From positions 1-64,000 of IMG/VR virus record IMGVR_UViG_3300008120_000018: a stretch of DNA of 64,000 nucleotides. One strand, written 5' to 3'. The stretch comes from a virus. The position numbers were made by a program, and so were the translations under genes. Below are positions 55,418 through 63,945 of this stretch, piece after piece. The notes below the pieces were generated by a model. The model was not told where the DNA came from. It was given only the letters and a program-made list of their open reading frames with translations, and made no database searches. Position 1 is the stretch's first letter, and each line of letters opens with the position of its first letter.

Positions 55418-55626
55418 GGATTTACCTCCTAGAGTAAATATTCACTAGAAAGAAAAGGGGAGTGGGCCCTCCTGAGTATTAATTGATTACATAGATGCAC
55501 TTAGCGTCTATGTAATCGAGTGAGTGGAACCACAGCCGTGACTCCACTCAGGTAGCGTAGGCATCCCATTTACTCTGAGGAGTATTCGATTAATAGACTC
55601 CTCAGTAACTAGGACTTTATACCCTA

Positions 55627-56142
55627 TTACTTTAACCAGCTTAGATCTAGCTGGTAGTGAAAGAGCTTGTCACTCTTCTCTATTGTCTCAAACATCTCAT
55701 AGAGGCACTCCTCGAGATGATCTCGGTCCACCCGGCTAGTCAGGCCGAGCCCCTCCCAGGTAGGCTGAGGGGGTTTAATCTCCACCAAGCAGGTCTTGGC
55801 GATGCCAACAGCCAGACGAAGACTATCGGTACTATAAAGCTGGCCCAGCTTCTTATATACCGCCTCGGCATCGGTAGTAAGCTGAAGAGCCCATAATTCC
55901 CCAGTATACTGGCAGACTATTACGTCCACCTTGTATACCCGGTCTAGGACTCCCCAATCATCAGTGGGGACGAGACGACGAAGGACACCGCCTCGGGAGT
56001 TGAGCTCTAGATGCTTATTCGCGAGCTCATGGGCGGCGTTATACAAGTAACCCTCCCCCCATACCTCACGGGGCTTGGGACATTTAAAACCTAATTCTTC
56101 AATCACACGCAACACTACTTTCTCCATTTGTAGACCATTCAT
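55627..56142 (-). CDS. Unknown protein, 171 aa
   Basis: TAGGAGTACATC precedes ATG 56142. MEKVVLRVIEELGFKCPKPR starts a mixed protein with YKVDVIVCQYTGELWALQLT and TDAEAVYKKLGQLYSTDSLR; the DVIV...ALQLT strands are compatible with a nuclease-like fold, but the D-x(n)-E-x-K pattern is not clear (Q instead). Part of the series of single genes each with its own terminator and leader. Confidence 0.6.
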   Translation of the reverse strand: MNGLQMEKVVLRVIEELGFKCPKPREVWGEGYLYNAAHELANKHLELNSRGGVLRRLVPTDDWGVLDRVYKVDVIVCQYTGELWALQLTTDAEAVYKKLGQLYSTDSLRLAVGIAKTCLVEIKPPQPTWEGLGLTSRVDRDHLEECLYEMFETIEKSDKLFHYQLDLSWLK

Positions 56143-56208
56143 GATGTACTCCTAGGATTATAAACTACTAGAAGGAAAAAGGGGCCTGCCCAGGCCCCTT
56201 AACTACTA

Positions 56209-56340
56209 CTATTTGTCTACCTTACATAGTGAGGTAGGTAGAGGCCCATAACAGGCCTCATGGTATACTCCACCAATGATGGCACCGCATGTGCCAAGAA
56301 TTACCGCAATAGCTGCTATGTAAGATAATGTGTATTTCAT
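56209..56340 (-). CDS. Small exported or membrane protein, 43 aa (tandem pair)
   Basis: AGGAGGGATT precedes ATG 56340. MKYTLSYIAAIAVILGTCGA then IIGGVYHEACYGPLPTSLCK. One hydrophobic helix and three cysteines. Paralog of 56403-56537 (shared TCxAIIGGVY and C-VDK end). Unknown role. Confidence 0.65.
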   Translation of the reverse strand: MKYTLSYIAAIAVILGTCGAIIGGVYHEACYGPLPTSLCKVDK

Positions 56341-56402
56341 AATCCCTCCTAGGGTTATAGATCACTAGAAGGAAAAAGGGGCCTGGGCAGGCCCCTTAAC
56401 TA

Positions 56403-56537
56403 CTACTCTTTGTCTACCTCGCACGCCGTCACGGGGTAGTTACTGTGACAAATGCCTACGTATACTCCACCAATGATGGCAGAGCATGTTAGTAAAACGG
56501 CACTGACAGCAATAACAATTGATAGTTTAGTATTCAT
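56403..56537 (-). CDS. Small exported or membrane protein, 44 aa (tandem pair)
   Basis: GGAGGGTATT precedes ATG 56537. MNTKLSIVIAVSAVLLTCSA then IIGGVYVGICHSNYPVTACE. Same layout as the neighbouring 43-aa protein. The hydrophobic N-terminus could be a signal or anchor, with cysteines outside. Confidence 0.65.
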   Translation of the reverse strand: MNTKLSIVIAVSAVLLTCSAIIGGVYVGICHSNYPVTACEVDKE

Positions 56538-56618
56538 AATACCCTCCTTGGGTATAAAGATCACTAAAAGAAAAGGGGCTACGAGGCCCCTTTTCTTTTA
56601 TTTCATGTCCAGATACTC

Positions 56619-56756
56619 CTAACGTACAGATGGTATGTTTTGACCGTCTCCACGGCTAGGTAATTGATTAGTTATTACCGGATTAGTTATTACCGTTATG
56701 AAGATGACGGGAATTATAACTATGGATACTACTAATGTTAATGCTAATGATTTCAT
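56619..56756 (-). CDS. Small membrane protein, 45 aa
   Basis: GGGAGGGATT precedes ATG 56756. MKSLALTLVVSIVIIPVIFI then TVITNPVITNQLPSRGDGQN. Single hydrophobic helix. It has the same leader module as its neighbours, so it is expressed like them. Confidence 0.6.
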   Translation of the reverse strand: MKSLALTLVVSIVIIPVIFITVITNPVITNQLPSRGDGQNIPSVR

Positions 56757-56816
56757 AATCCCTCCCGGGTTAATAGTTCAATGAAAGAAAAAGGGGCACT
56801 GTGCCCCTTCTATCAA

Positions 56817-57140
56817 CTACTTAACAAGGATGTAGTTGATGTCGAACTGGAGTATATCCTCCTCCGTCCATCGTTCTCCTTCTGCCAACCGCCGAGGGCT
56901 GACAAATAAACATACAATATACTCGGCCCCTGGGGGCACCTGTACCCGATTCACGGGTACGGTTACTCCGAGACGGGCGGAGAGTAGCTCCGCCGTAGAG
57001 AGGTGCCCTATAGCACTTGTCCAGTCAGTAATGGAGAGGAGAGCGCGGGCCTCTTCCTCTGAAATACAAGTGCTGGTTATAACCCCACCTGGTGTGGTGG
57101 GGTACAAAGAATTGGGAAAAGAGTTCAAAACGTAAAGCAT
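56817..57140 (-). CDS. Unknown protein, 107 aa
   Basis: AAGGAGGAGATT precedes ATG 57140 (MLYVLNSFPNSLYPTTPGGV), so the earlier ATG at 57167 is not used. It has ISEEEARALLSITDWTSAIG and VPPGAEYIVCLFVSPRRLAE. The second half resembles STIV-type small phage proteins (Y(I)V..F.SPRRL..GE...EEi) of unknown function. Confidence 0.6.
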   Translation of the reverse strand: MLYVLNSFPNSLYPTTPGGVITSTCISEEEARALLSITDWTSAIGHLSTAELLSARLGVTVPVNRVQVPPGAEYIVCLFVSPRRLAEGERWTEEDILQFDINYILVK

Positions 57141-57224
57141 AATCTCCTCCTTAGAGATAAGGTTCACTACGAGGAAAAAGGGACCCGAGGCCCCTCCTTA
57201 TCTACTCTACTTATTTAGCTCCGC

Positions 57225-57287
57225 TCACTCACGGTGGAGCTTCGCTATTTCCTGCTTTATCTGTTCCATCTCGCGGCGTAAAGCCAC
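57225..57287 (-). CDS. Very short ORF downstream of the 656-aa gene
   Basis: The frame APVINLVALRREMEQIKQEI then AKLHRE is helical and looks real, but a start is unclear (GTG 57287 or an ATA overlapping the previous stop). Low-confidence. Confidence 0.25.
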   Translation of the reverse strand: MALRREMEQIKQEIAKLHRE

Positions 57288-57321
57288 GAGATTAATAACA
57301 GGAGCGGGGAGGCGTTGTTGA

Positions 57322-59292
57322 TCAGTTATGACTGATCACATAGACGCGCTTAGCATCCGTATACCCTTTGTAATCTTGTGGTAGAAGAGACCCTCCTACT
57401 TTAAGTACCTTGCCCCATGCGGCGAGGGCACCATAAAGATCCCCGTTTGCTCCGAGGAGCACCCGGTTGACGAAGGCACTATAGAGATCCCCACTTTCTC
57501 CCATGATCACCCCTTCGATGAACCACATCTTAAGAATCTTCTGGGCTATCTCTTCGTAGAGAAGAATAACCGTGGGCTCTCGTTGCTCTAGCCCAAGTGC
57601 TTCGCAATTGTCGAAGCACAAATCCCCGGACTTGTTAATCCAGGTCCAGGACTGGGCTATTATGGTTCCTATATCATCTTCAAATACGAGGAATCCAGAA
57701 TTGGGCTTTTCTTGCCCATACCAAGCGCAGGCCCCCCCATCTCCGTCTGGGTGCTGACAACAGTTGGTATATTCACCGAGGAAGAGCCCTCGCGTATCCT
57801 CCCGGGGGAGGAAGTACGCCCGTATTCCATCCCGGGTTGCACTAATCCCCGGGAGGAAGTTGGGTTGTTGTAGGGAACGTATAAAACGCCCCTCGTAGTA
57901 CTCGAAATCCCGGGTAGATACGCCCCAATTGGCGCACTCAAAAGCAAACTCTTGGTGCTTAATATTTGTGTACTTACGTACTTTACATGCCGTCACTAGT
58001 TGACGGAATGGCAGAGAGCGCTCCTCTGTATTTAGTTTGTGCCAGACTCGGCATATTAAGCCGAGTTCAGAAACTGAGGTAGAGCGCTGGCGTAGGCGCT
58101 CCCCCTGTGCGAATAGAAACTCGCTCAATCCCTGCCCGCCGAGGGGTAACCAGTAGGTGGCGTCATGCTCGCTGTAGCCGAGCTTGGCCATCTTACTGAG
58201 CCACTCCTCAGAGCGGCCTCCAAAAGTAACCACCAATGGGACAATGTACTCTAGAGGATTCTCACGTAGCAATAGCTTATTAGCTGCTGTTACCTTCAAG
58301 GTAGGTATATGCCCGCCCTCCCCAAATATAGTTTCTTCGTTTTCTTTAAAGGCCTTGAGCAGAGGGCGCTCAATAGCACAACTAAGTTCCCCGTACAATT
58401 TACGGAGGGCTAGGCGCTTGTGCCCATTAAGCCACAGGTACTGAGCTATGGCCGTGCGCCCCAAGTGGCACACCTCATTAAAGCGCTGCCAGAACGCATT
58501 AACGCGTTCGGTACGGGAACGGCGGCGTGCCCGATCCCATTGTTTCCCCTCCTCTTTCCAGATGACCCCAGCAAGGGCTCGGAGGTCTGGGCGGGACTTG
58601 TACAGAGTTCCCAGCCGTACAGCCAGAGACTTAGGAATCTCTGTATTGTACTTCCACACGCTCGCAGCTGGGATTAGATCCCAGACGTTACCAATGCGGG
58701 TGGAAACAGGCATACGAACTAGTACACGCTTAACCCAAATGGGTAAGCGGTTATAGTTCGGGGTGCATGCTACTGCCAATACCGTACTGTGGTCTGGTTG
58801 GTAACCAGAGTTCCATACCCGCCCAGGGGCGCGGACACCCTCCCATAGAGGGAGAAAGCGCTTTACTTCCCACCAGTGTTTAACACCTAGATCTACTAGG
58901 CGTTCAGCTAACTGAGGAGTTCTTAGCTCCTCGAACCAAATTCCCTCTTTCTCGTAGGGGAGTTTAATACCTTCGTTTAAATGAAGGTATCGGATAAGGC
59001 GGAGGCGCACTTTATTTGCTTCCTTTGCCTCCTCCAAGGCTACTTCTCGGGTGATGACCCGAGAGATAATCCAGCGCTGGGAGCTAGATAGACTATTCCA
59101 CTCCTCCCATTCACTCCAGGGAGTGAATGGATTGAGTTCCAGCCACTCCCGGAACTCAAGTAAAACGTTATAAAGAGAGAAGTAGTAGGGAGCGGGGTCA
59201 GCTCCCAACTCAGCTCCCAACTCCCACTCAAAGGAGTAGGCAAGCTGAATACGGCCCGCTTTGGTTTTGGCAGATTTGATAAACTTAGACAT
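57322..59292 (-). CDS. Large phage protein with CCQH motif, 656 aa
   Basis: AGGAGGACAATTCT precedes ATG 59292. The C-terminal third contains GEYTNCCQHPDGDGGACAW (C511-C512-Q-H), then NSGFLVFEDDIGTIIAQSWT and DLCFDNCEAL. I have met this TxCCQHxxGxG...SGFxVxE..G.ixAQSW.W...DN.E pattern in large phages and some bacteria; it reminds me of PcfJ- or acetyltransferase-like domains but the fold is not settled. The N-terminal ~450 residues are helical with many Trp/Arg. A domain with nucleic-acid or protein-modifying role is possible; no claim beyond that. Confidence 0.65.
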   Translation of the reverse strand: MSKFIKSAKTKAGRIQLAYSFEWELGAELGADPAPYYFSLYNVLLEFREWLELNPFTPWSEWEEWNSLSSSQRWIISRVITREVALEEAKEANKVRLRLIRYLHLNEGIKLPYEKEGIWFEELRTPQLAERLVDLGVKHWWEVKRFLPLWEGVRAPGRVWNSGYQPDHSTVLAVACTPNYNRLPIWVKRVLVRMPVSTRIGNVWDLIPAASVWKYNTEIPKSLAVRLGTLYKSRPDLRALAGVIWKEEGKQWDRARRRSRTERVNAFWQRFNEVCHLGRTAIAQYLWLNGHKRLALRKLYGELSCAIERPLLKAFKENEETIFGEGGHIPTLKVTAANKLLLRENPLEYIVPLVVTFGGRSEEWLSKMAKLGYSEHDATYWLPLGGQGLSEFLFAQGERLRQRSTSVSELGLICRVWHKLNTEERSLPFRQLVTACKVRKYTNIKHQEFAFECANWGVSTRDFEYYEGRFIRSLQQPNFLPGISATRDGIRAYFLPREDTRGLFLGEYTNCCQHPDGDGGACAWYGQEKPNSGFLVFEDDIGTIIAQSWTWINKSGDLCFDNCEALGLEQREPTVILLYEEIAQKILKMWFIEGVIMGESGDLYSAFVNRVLLGANGDLYGALAAWGKVLKVGGSLLPQDYKGYTDAKRVYVISHN

Positions 59293-59443
59293 AGAATTGT
59301 CCTCCTGGGACTAAAATTCACCAGAAGGAAAAAGGGGCCCGCAGGCCCTATTATTAATGCTATACCATCATCTACTTGAAGCAAATGATATCAATACCCA
59401 AGAGGATCGAGCATCCCTATATTAGTTGGAATGGATAACCTCT

Positions 59444-59623
59444 GGGTGGGGGAGGGGGTATACCCTATAATACACCAAAATACCGCCAGCAAATATCGAG
59501 AATCTAAGAGCTCTAGGTATTAATACGTATATAGTTTAATACCGCCAGCAGGAGGGTGGGGGAGGGGGTATACCCTATAATACACCAAAATACCGCCAGC
59601 AAATATCGAGAATCTAAGAGCTC
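59444..59623. repeat. 70-bp direct repeat pair upstream of the lysis genes
   Basis: Positions 59444-59513 and 59554-59623 are identical. Each contains GGTATACCCTATAATACACC (TATAAT at 59466-59471 and the matching site in copy 2) and ATACCGCCAGCA, which appears a third time at about 59539. The 390-bp gap 59293-59678 holds no gene. The duplicated box could be a double promoter for the plus-strand lysis cassette. Confidence 0.85.
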
Positions 59624-59678
59624 AGTAATAAGCTGTAGAGGTATGGCAGTATGGAGCAGTTATATAGGAGGTAATGAT

Positions 59679-60305
59679 ATGTTAAAGGACATCAAAGGAA
59701 CAGTGAAGATAGAGGACCTAAGTGAAGAGCAAATAAGAGAATTACAGAGGAGGCTAGGGATACAGCAGACAGGAATAATGGGGCCAATGACGAGGAAGGC
59801 CTGGGAGGACTGGAAGAGGAGTAAGGGTATGGGGGAACCGGGGTTAATAGGGCCGGGTTCTATAGGTCTATTACTAGAGGAGATAGACTGGACGGATATG
59901 ACGAGTAAGGTAAGCAAGTACTTTACTGTGGGAGAGGTAACGAAGCGGCAGGCGGCGCGCATACCAACGAGTAAGGTCATCCAGGACAATATAGTGAGAC
60001 TAGCTAAGGAGTTAGATAAGGTAAGGGAGGAGTGGGGTAAGCCCATTATAGTAACGAGTTGGTATAGGCCCCTCGCGATTAACAGGGCAGTAGGAGGAGT
60101 GGATAATAGTCAGCATATAGAGGGGTTAGCGGTAGACATAGTGCCCATAGACCCCGTCGAACTAATCGAGTTCGAGAGGTGGTTAGACGAACATTGGTAC
60201 GGTCCGCTGGGGTGGGGGGCCCAGAGTGGGAGGGGCTTCACGCACCTAGGGTTAACGAAAGGGTGGAGAGCAGGAGGAAAGAAGGGGCCCCGCTGGAGAT
60301 ACTAA
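59679..60305 (+). CDS. Endolysin: peptidoglycan-binding domain plus M15 peptidase, 208 aa
   Basis: AGGAGGTAATGAT precedes ATG 59679. Residues ~12-68 form a peptidoglycan-binding module (EEQIRELQRRLGIQQTGIMG, LIGPGSIGLLL). Residues ~80-205 are an M15 (VanY/L-Ala-D-Glu type) zinc peptidase: TSWYRPLAINRAVGG, SQHIEGLAVDIVP (H146, D153) and a distal H189 in FTHLGLT. It cuts the peptide part of the cell wall. First gene of the lysis cassette. Confidence 0.9.
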   Translation: MLKDIKGTVKIEDLSEEQIRELQRRLGIQQTGIMGPMTRKAWEDWKRSKGMGEPGLIGPGSIGLLLEEIDWTDMTSKVSKYFTVGEVTKRQAARIPTSKVIQDNIVRLAKELDKVREEWGKPIIVTSWYRPLAINRAVGGVDNSQHIEGLAVDIVPIDPVELIEFERWLDEHWYGPLGWGAQSGRGFTHLGLTKGWRAGGKKGPRWRY

Positions 60306-60362
60306 TGCCTACCCCTCCCCACACAAGACAAGGAGCATTAGCATACTGATACAAATAGAAGT

Positions 60363-61118
60363 ATGCTAAGAAACATTGATAGAGCAATGCGGCTGCAAGA
60401 GTTAAATAGTCAGCAGGTGCGGGAGCTACAACAGGAGCTAGGTGGTTTAGTAGTAGATGGAGTAATGGGGCCGAGGACAGAGGCTAGGTGGAAGGAGTGG
60501 AAGAAGGCAAATAATCAAGCAGAGCCCAACCTAATAGGACCAGGCTCTGTGCGTCTATTACTATCAGATGAGGAAGTAATGACGAGAGGAGAGTACGATC
60601 TAGCGTTAGCCCCCGCCTCTAAGAAAGATAGGGATCGATACTACAGGCCTCTAATGGCAGCGATGGAGGAGTGTAATATAAAGGGGCCCGCGCGTATGGG
60701 GATGTTCTTAGCTCAGCTGATGCACGAGTCGGGGAACCTACGTTACGATGAGGAGATATGGGGGCCCACACCAATACAGAGGGGATACGAGGGCAGGAGA
60801 GACCTCGGTAATATAAAGGTAGGAGATGGGCGAAGATTCAGGGGTAGAGGTTTATTTCAGTTAACGGGCCGGGCCAATTACCAAAACATGGGGAATATGC
60901 TAGGGCTACCGCTAGTAGATAACCCAGAACTAGCAAGGGAGCCCGTCAACTCAGCACGCATAGCGGCGCACTACTGGAGAACACGGGGGCTAAATGAAAT
61001 AGCAGACAAGAATGATATAAACGCATTCAGGCAGGTAACACGACGTATCAATGGCGGGCTGATAGGGTTATCAGATAGACTAGAGCATTGGAAAAGAATA
61101 CAGGCGGTGCTGACATGA
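60363..61118 (+). CDS. Endolysin: peptidoglycan-binding domain plus GH19 lysozyme, 251 aa
   Basis: The N-terminal module (QQVRELQQELGGLVVDGVMG, LIGPGSVRLLL) is paralogous to that of the upstream M15 lysin. The catalytic part is a GH19 chitinase/lysozyme-like domain: FLAQLMHESGNLRYDEE (E122 as general acid, second acidic pair at 130-131), then RFRGRGLFQLTGRANYQNMG and RRINGGLIGL. It would cut the glycan strands. Ends with ATGA overlap into the next gene. Confidence 0.9.
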   Translation: MLRNIDRAMRLQELNSQQVRELQQELGGLVVDGVMGPRTEARWKEWKKANNQAEPNLIGPGSVRLLLSDEEVMTRGEYDLALAPASKKDRDRYYRPLMAAMEECNIKGPARMGMFLAQLMHESGNLRYDEEIWGPTPIQRGYEGRRDLGNIKVGDGRRFRGRGLFQLTGRANYQNMGNMLGLPLVDNPELAREPVNSARIAAHYWRTRGLNEIADKNDINAFRQVTRRINGGLIGLSDRLEHWKRIQAVLT

Positions 61119-61525
61119 TAACAGGAAGGTTCCGTATATATCCGAGTAGAGACAACTATATGTTAGAGGAAGACGGTCACTACTATGAGGCCCGCATTCA
61201 CGACACTGTGGGATCTCTACTATTATGGGGGCACCAGAAGAGAGAGGGGCATACAGTAGACTATAAGGCCATAGTAATACCAGACGATAATATAAATGAG
61301 GACGGCCATATACATAGTAGAGTGGGATGGGTAGGGTTATGTCTTCCCTACCTAGATGCCGGTATAATAGCGCACGAGGCCCTACACATAGCCACATCAT
61401 ATCTGAGACTGAAGGGTCTACTTAAACTAGGAGAAGATATAGATGATGATGAAGAGACATTAGCGTATACGTTAGGTACGGTAATGAGCCAGATAGGGGC
61501 GTATATACACAAGAGATACAGATAG
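61115..61525 (+). CDS. HEALH zinc-protease-like protein of the lysis cassette, 136 aa
   Basis: ATG 61115 overlaps the stop of the GH19 gene (ATGA). IIAHEALHIATSYLRL contains H-E-x2-H (87-91), and DDDEETLAYTLGT follows about 24 residues later with acidic residues able to serve as a third ligand. This resembles a family of small phage proteins with HExxH and unknown substrate. In this position a wall or lysis role is plausible, but it may be a structural zinc fold. Confidence 0.7.
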   Translation: MITGRFRIYPSRDNYMLEEDGHYYEARIHDTVGSLLLWGHQKREGHTVDYKAIVIPDDNINEDGHIHSRVGWVGLCLPYLDAGIIAHEALHIATSYLRLKGLLKLGEDIDDDEETLAYTLGTVMSQIGAYIHKRYR

Positions 61526-61596
61526 TATTGGCAGAGGCGGCCCCGCAAATTTATTGTAGTTCCTCTGTAATTTAATTATTTAATTAGGAGTAATTT

Positions 61597-62523
61597 ATGA
61601 CGTTACCTATTGTCGGCTCGAGATACGGATTTGCCACTTATGGTTGGCGTACATCTGAGGTTGGCGGAGCATATTTTAATATGCCTGATTTTCTTTTATT
61701 CCTGGATGCTATTGGTATCACCTCGACGCATCGATTTGTCAGTGCAGATGGGACGCTAATTAATCTTCGATTCCCAGAGGTTGATACTGACTTAATCCAG
61801 TTGGGAAATGTAACTGAAAGTTCTAGCGATGGGAGGTATCGGGTGTCGATGGTACGTGCTAATAATAATGTTGGAACTAACCCATTTTTCTGGTCGCTTT
61901 TGGCGCATACCTATGCCACAAGAACCCAGCTTAATGACACAAGATCTACAGTAGTAGGTACGTTTGGCGCAGTCTCAGGATACTTATACGCCTGTGCCGA
62001 TGATATGGGGATTGCTATGTTCGCGGCGACTAATACCGGATTATCTACATATAGTGGCCAAACATCTTTTCACTATTTTGGACACTGCGGGGATCCAGCA
62101 TCCGTAGCTTATTTTGGCAATAATGACCGCTATCCACTGGACTATGTTGCAGTTGGATCTGGCGGTGATTTTAGAAGAATTAAGGAGATAGCATTACCTG
62201 GAACACCAGGGGGCATACAATCCCCTCAACCTGTGGTAGTTATTGGATCTATTAATTGCGTCAATCCTACTCCTGGTGCCAATAGTACTGATCTTATGTT
62301 TAGGGACAACGGTCCCTCAGACTATGGGACTAATTATCCCCTAGGAAGAGCCAGACCCTTTTTATTATTTATTAACCAAAATCTAGCAGTGAATAGTCTA
62401 GTAAGGGTTCTAAACGAAGAAGAACCGACACCAGAAGATCACTTTCACATAGTAGTTAGTAGTGTTACTGGTGGCGGCAGCATATTAATGCCAATTATTA
62501 CTGAAAATTACACCTTGCCATAG
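61597..62523 (+). CDS. Putative virion protein, 308 aa
   Basis: TTAGGAGTAATTT precedes the ATG. The sequence is beta-rich and lacks catalytic motifs (TLPIVGSRYGFATYGWRTSE, FHYFGHCGDPASVAYFGNND, PVVVIGSINCVNPTPGANST), in style similar to phage-encoded structural or tail accessory proteins. A histidine/asparagine-rich strand (DHFHIVVSSVTGGGSILMPI) ends it. Family unknown. Confidence 0.6.
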   Translation: MTLPIVGSRYGFATYGWRTSEVGGAYFNMPDFLLFLDAIGITSTHRFVSADGTLINLRFPEVDTDLIQLGNVTESSSDGRYRVSMVRANNNVGTNPFFWSLLAHTYATRTQLNDTRSTVVGTFGAVSGYLYACADDMGIAMFAATNTGLSTYSGQTSFHYFGHCGDPASVAYFGNNDRYPLDYVAVGSGGDFRRIKEIALPGTPGGIQSPQPVVVIGSINCVNPTPGANSTDLMFRDNGPSDYGTNYPLGRARPFLLFINQNLAVNSLVRVLNEEEPTPEDHFHIVVSSVTGGGSILMPIITENYTLP

Positions 62524-62525
62524 CA

Positions 62526-62568
62526 GATTGATTGAGGGCGCAACACTTAACCTTCTCAAAGTCAATCA
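62526..62568 (+). terminator. Hairpin after the 308-aa gene
   Basis: ATTGATTGA pairs with TCAATCAAT about 25 bases later, between convergent genes; likely a shared terminator although the loop is long. Confidence 0.4.
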
Positions 62569-62575
62569 ATACTAA

Positions 62576-63295
62576 TTAGTCTTGAGTTAGGTATGGCTTT
62601 GAAACAAGTGTCTTAAGTTTGTTGAATACCTGTATTTTATGGGCTACGCCGTGTACCGGTATGACTATGTTCTTACCTGTATTACCATTACATTTAAGGC
62701 ACGCGCTACACTGAGTCTCGTTAACTGAATAGAGACAAGCCTGCTCTCCCCTAATAGGTAGCTCACCATCTATAGCAACCCGATAGGTAGCCCAACCCAT
62801 AGAGTGGGCCAGCTTTAAATCCTCATATGACTCTACACTAGCATGGAGATAGTTGCGCCACTCAGGGTCACAATCACGCCATCGATGAGTATAACCAGTC
62901 CATCCCGGTGCCTTATTAATTAGAGGTAGCCAAGCAGAGAGGGGCACCATAGCTGGATCGCCATAGGCTCCCAAGCGCAGGGGGAATGGTAGTGTAGTGT
63001 TCTTCCAGGTATCGAGATCACCACGTTCCCACATACGCCATAGGTTATTAGAGGCCCGCGGATCCACATAACACACCCGTTTCCGCAGAGGACAATCACC
63101 GCATATACTACTATCAGCACCAGACTGTATATTAGATATAGGCGAGCCCTCCTGACGCAGGATATATGTCTGTATCATAAAGCCCGTCTTACGGTTCATA
63201 CTGGGGCGCTGGAATCCACTGGCGAGAACTACTATAGGTTGACTGTCCCAGAGAGAAGGACCACTCCATATAACGAGGGTACTACTTTTATACAT
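62576..63295 (-). CDS. Conserved cysteine-rich phage protein, 239 aa
   Basis: SGPSLWDSQPIVVLASGFQR, then PSMNRKTGFMIQTYILRQEG and GADSSICGDCPLRKRVCYVD are a pattern I know from many tailed phages (SGPS...PIVviatG...NxKTG.m.QtwiL...CGdCPxR...CYV). A second cysteine cluster CSACLKCNG near the C-terminus could bind metal. It also resembles plasmid mobilisation or 'gp4-like' proteins, but function is unknown. Divergent from 63323-63685. Confidence 0.7.
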   Translation of the reverse strand: MYKSSTLVIWSGPSLWDSQPIVVLASGFQRPSMNRKTGFMIQTYILRQEGSPISNIQSGADSSICGDCPLRKRVCYVDPRASNNLWRMWERGDLDTWKNTTLPFPLRLGAYGDPAMVPLSAWLPLINKAPGWTGYTHRWRDCDPEWRNYLHASVESYEDLKLAHSMGWATYRVAIDGELPIRGEQACLYSVNETQCSACLKCNGNTGKNIVIPVHGVAHKIQVFNKLKTLVSKPYLTQD

Positions 63296-63322
63296 AGAAT
63301 ATAGTCTAGAATGGATTGAGGT

Positions 63323-63685
63323 ATGGTATTATCATTGAAAAATATGCACACACAACTCGAAGATTGTGCTAGTCAACTACTAGTAGCAGCAGTAATCAAG
63401 AGAGATGAGGAGGCCACTGAGGCTATTCTAGATGTCATCGCCCTATTATTCAGCGAGGCCGAGCAGGTAGAAGCAGCTCATATGGCTTACAATAGCCTAG
63501 ATGAGAGTGGATGTGACTGGCTTCAGGAGCAGATAGAATTGCTAGACTGCCCCTCAGCCGAGGTTAATCAGAAGGACTTGATGCAAGCACTAGAAGACGA
63601 GGGTATCTTTGTAACAGAGCAGGCCCTAGAACACACGTACGGTAAGTCGGAGCATGATGATGAAACTAATACGATTCTTAAGTAG
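63323..63685 (+). CDS. Small acidic phage protein, 120 aa
   Basis: MHTQLEDCASQLLVAAVIKR (ATG 63344, or the upstream ATG 63323) then DEEATEAILDVIALLFSEAE. Helical and acidic. It overlaps the next gene by 32 bases. Unknown function. Confidence 0.6.
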   Translation: MVLSLKNMHTQLEDCASQLLVAAVIKRDEEATEAILDVIALLFSEAEQVEAAHMAYNSLDESGCDWLQEQIELLDCPSAEVNQKDLMQALEDEGIFVTEQALEHTYGKSEHDDETNTILK

Positions 63686-63935
63686 TTTACTAGCTCTAGT
63701 ACGCCTACTGAGTCGAGCTCATCTTACATGGGCCGGCCCGTATCTCACAGTAGACTATGAGGGAGTGATAATCCGCGTAGGTCAGGGGGAGTTGAGTATA
63801 GATACCAGTAATCATATGATGATTAACTGCAATCACAAGGAGGATAGTAGACCAGATGTTTCCAGCGTGCAGGATAGGAGATATGGTGAGGAGCATATGC
63901 CCCAGGATACCCGACGGGCCTTTCTACACAGGTAG
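63654..63935 (+). CDS. Small membrane-anchored protein, 93 aa
   Basis: MMMKLIRFLSSLLALVRLLS forms an N-terminal hydrophobic or signal segment, followed by AGPYLTVDYEGVIIRVGQGE and a polar tail. It starts inside the previous gene. Role unknown. Confidence 0.5.
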   Translation: MMMKLIRFLSSLLALVRLLSRAHLTWAGPYLTVDYEGVIIRVGQGELSIDTSNHMMINCNHKEDSRPDVSSVQDRRYGEEHMPQDTRRAFLHR

Positions 63936-63945
63936 TCCTGATACT

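Larger units (their letters stand above)
48195..59345 (-). repeat. Repeated intergenic module: terminator plus CYTTYTRGTGA, about 11 copies
   Basis: On the minus strand each gene in this stretch is preceded by GGCCCC- or GCCCC-ending hairpins, TTTTTCYTTYTRGTGA, then 10-25 bases and AGGAGG plus ATG. Copies lie near 48195, 53366, 54171, 55227, 55442, 56164, 56362, 56560, 56777, 57163 and 59318. The pyrimidine run is the hairpin's T-tract, but the conserved CYTTYTRGTGA after it is not needed for termination, so it may be a promoter or processing signal. Confidence 0.75.
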
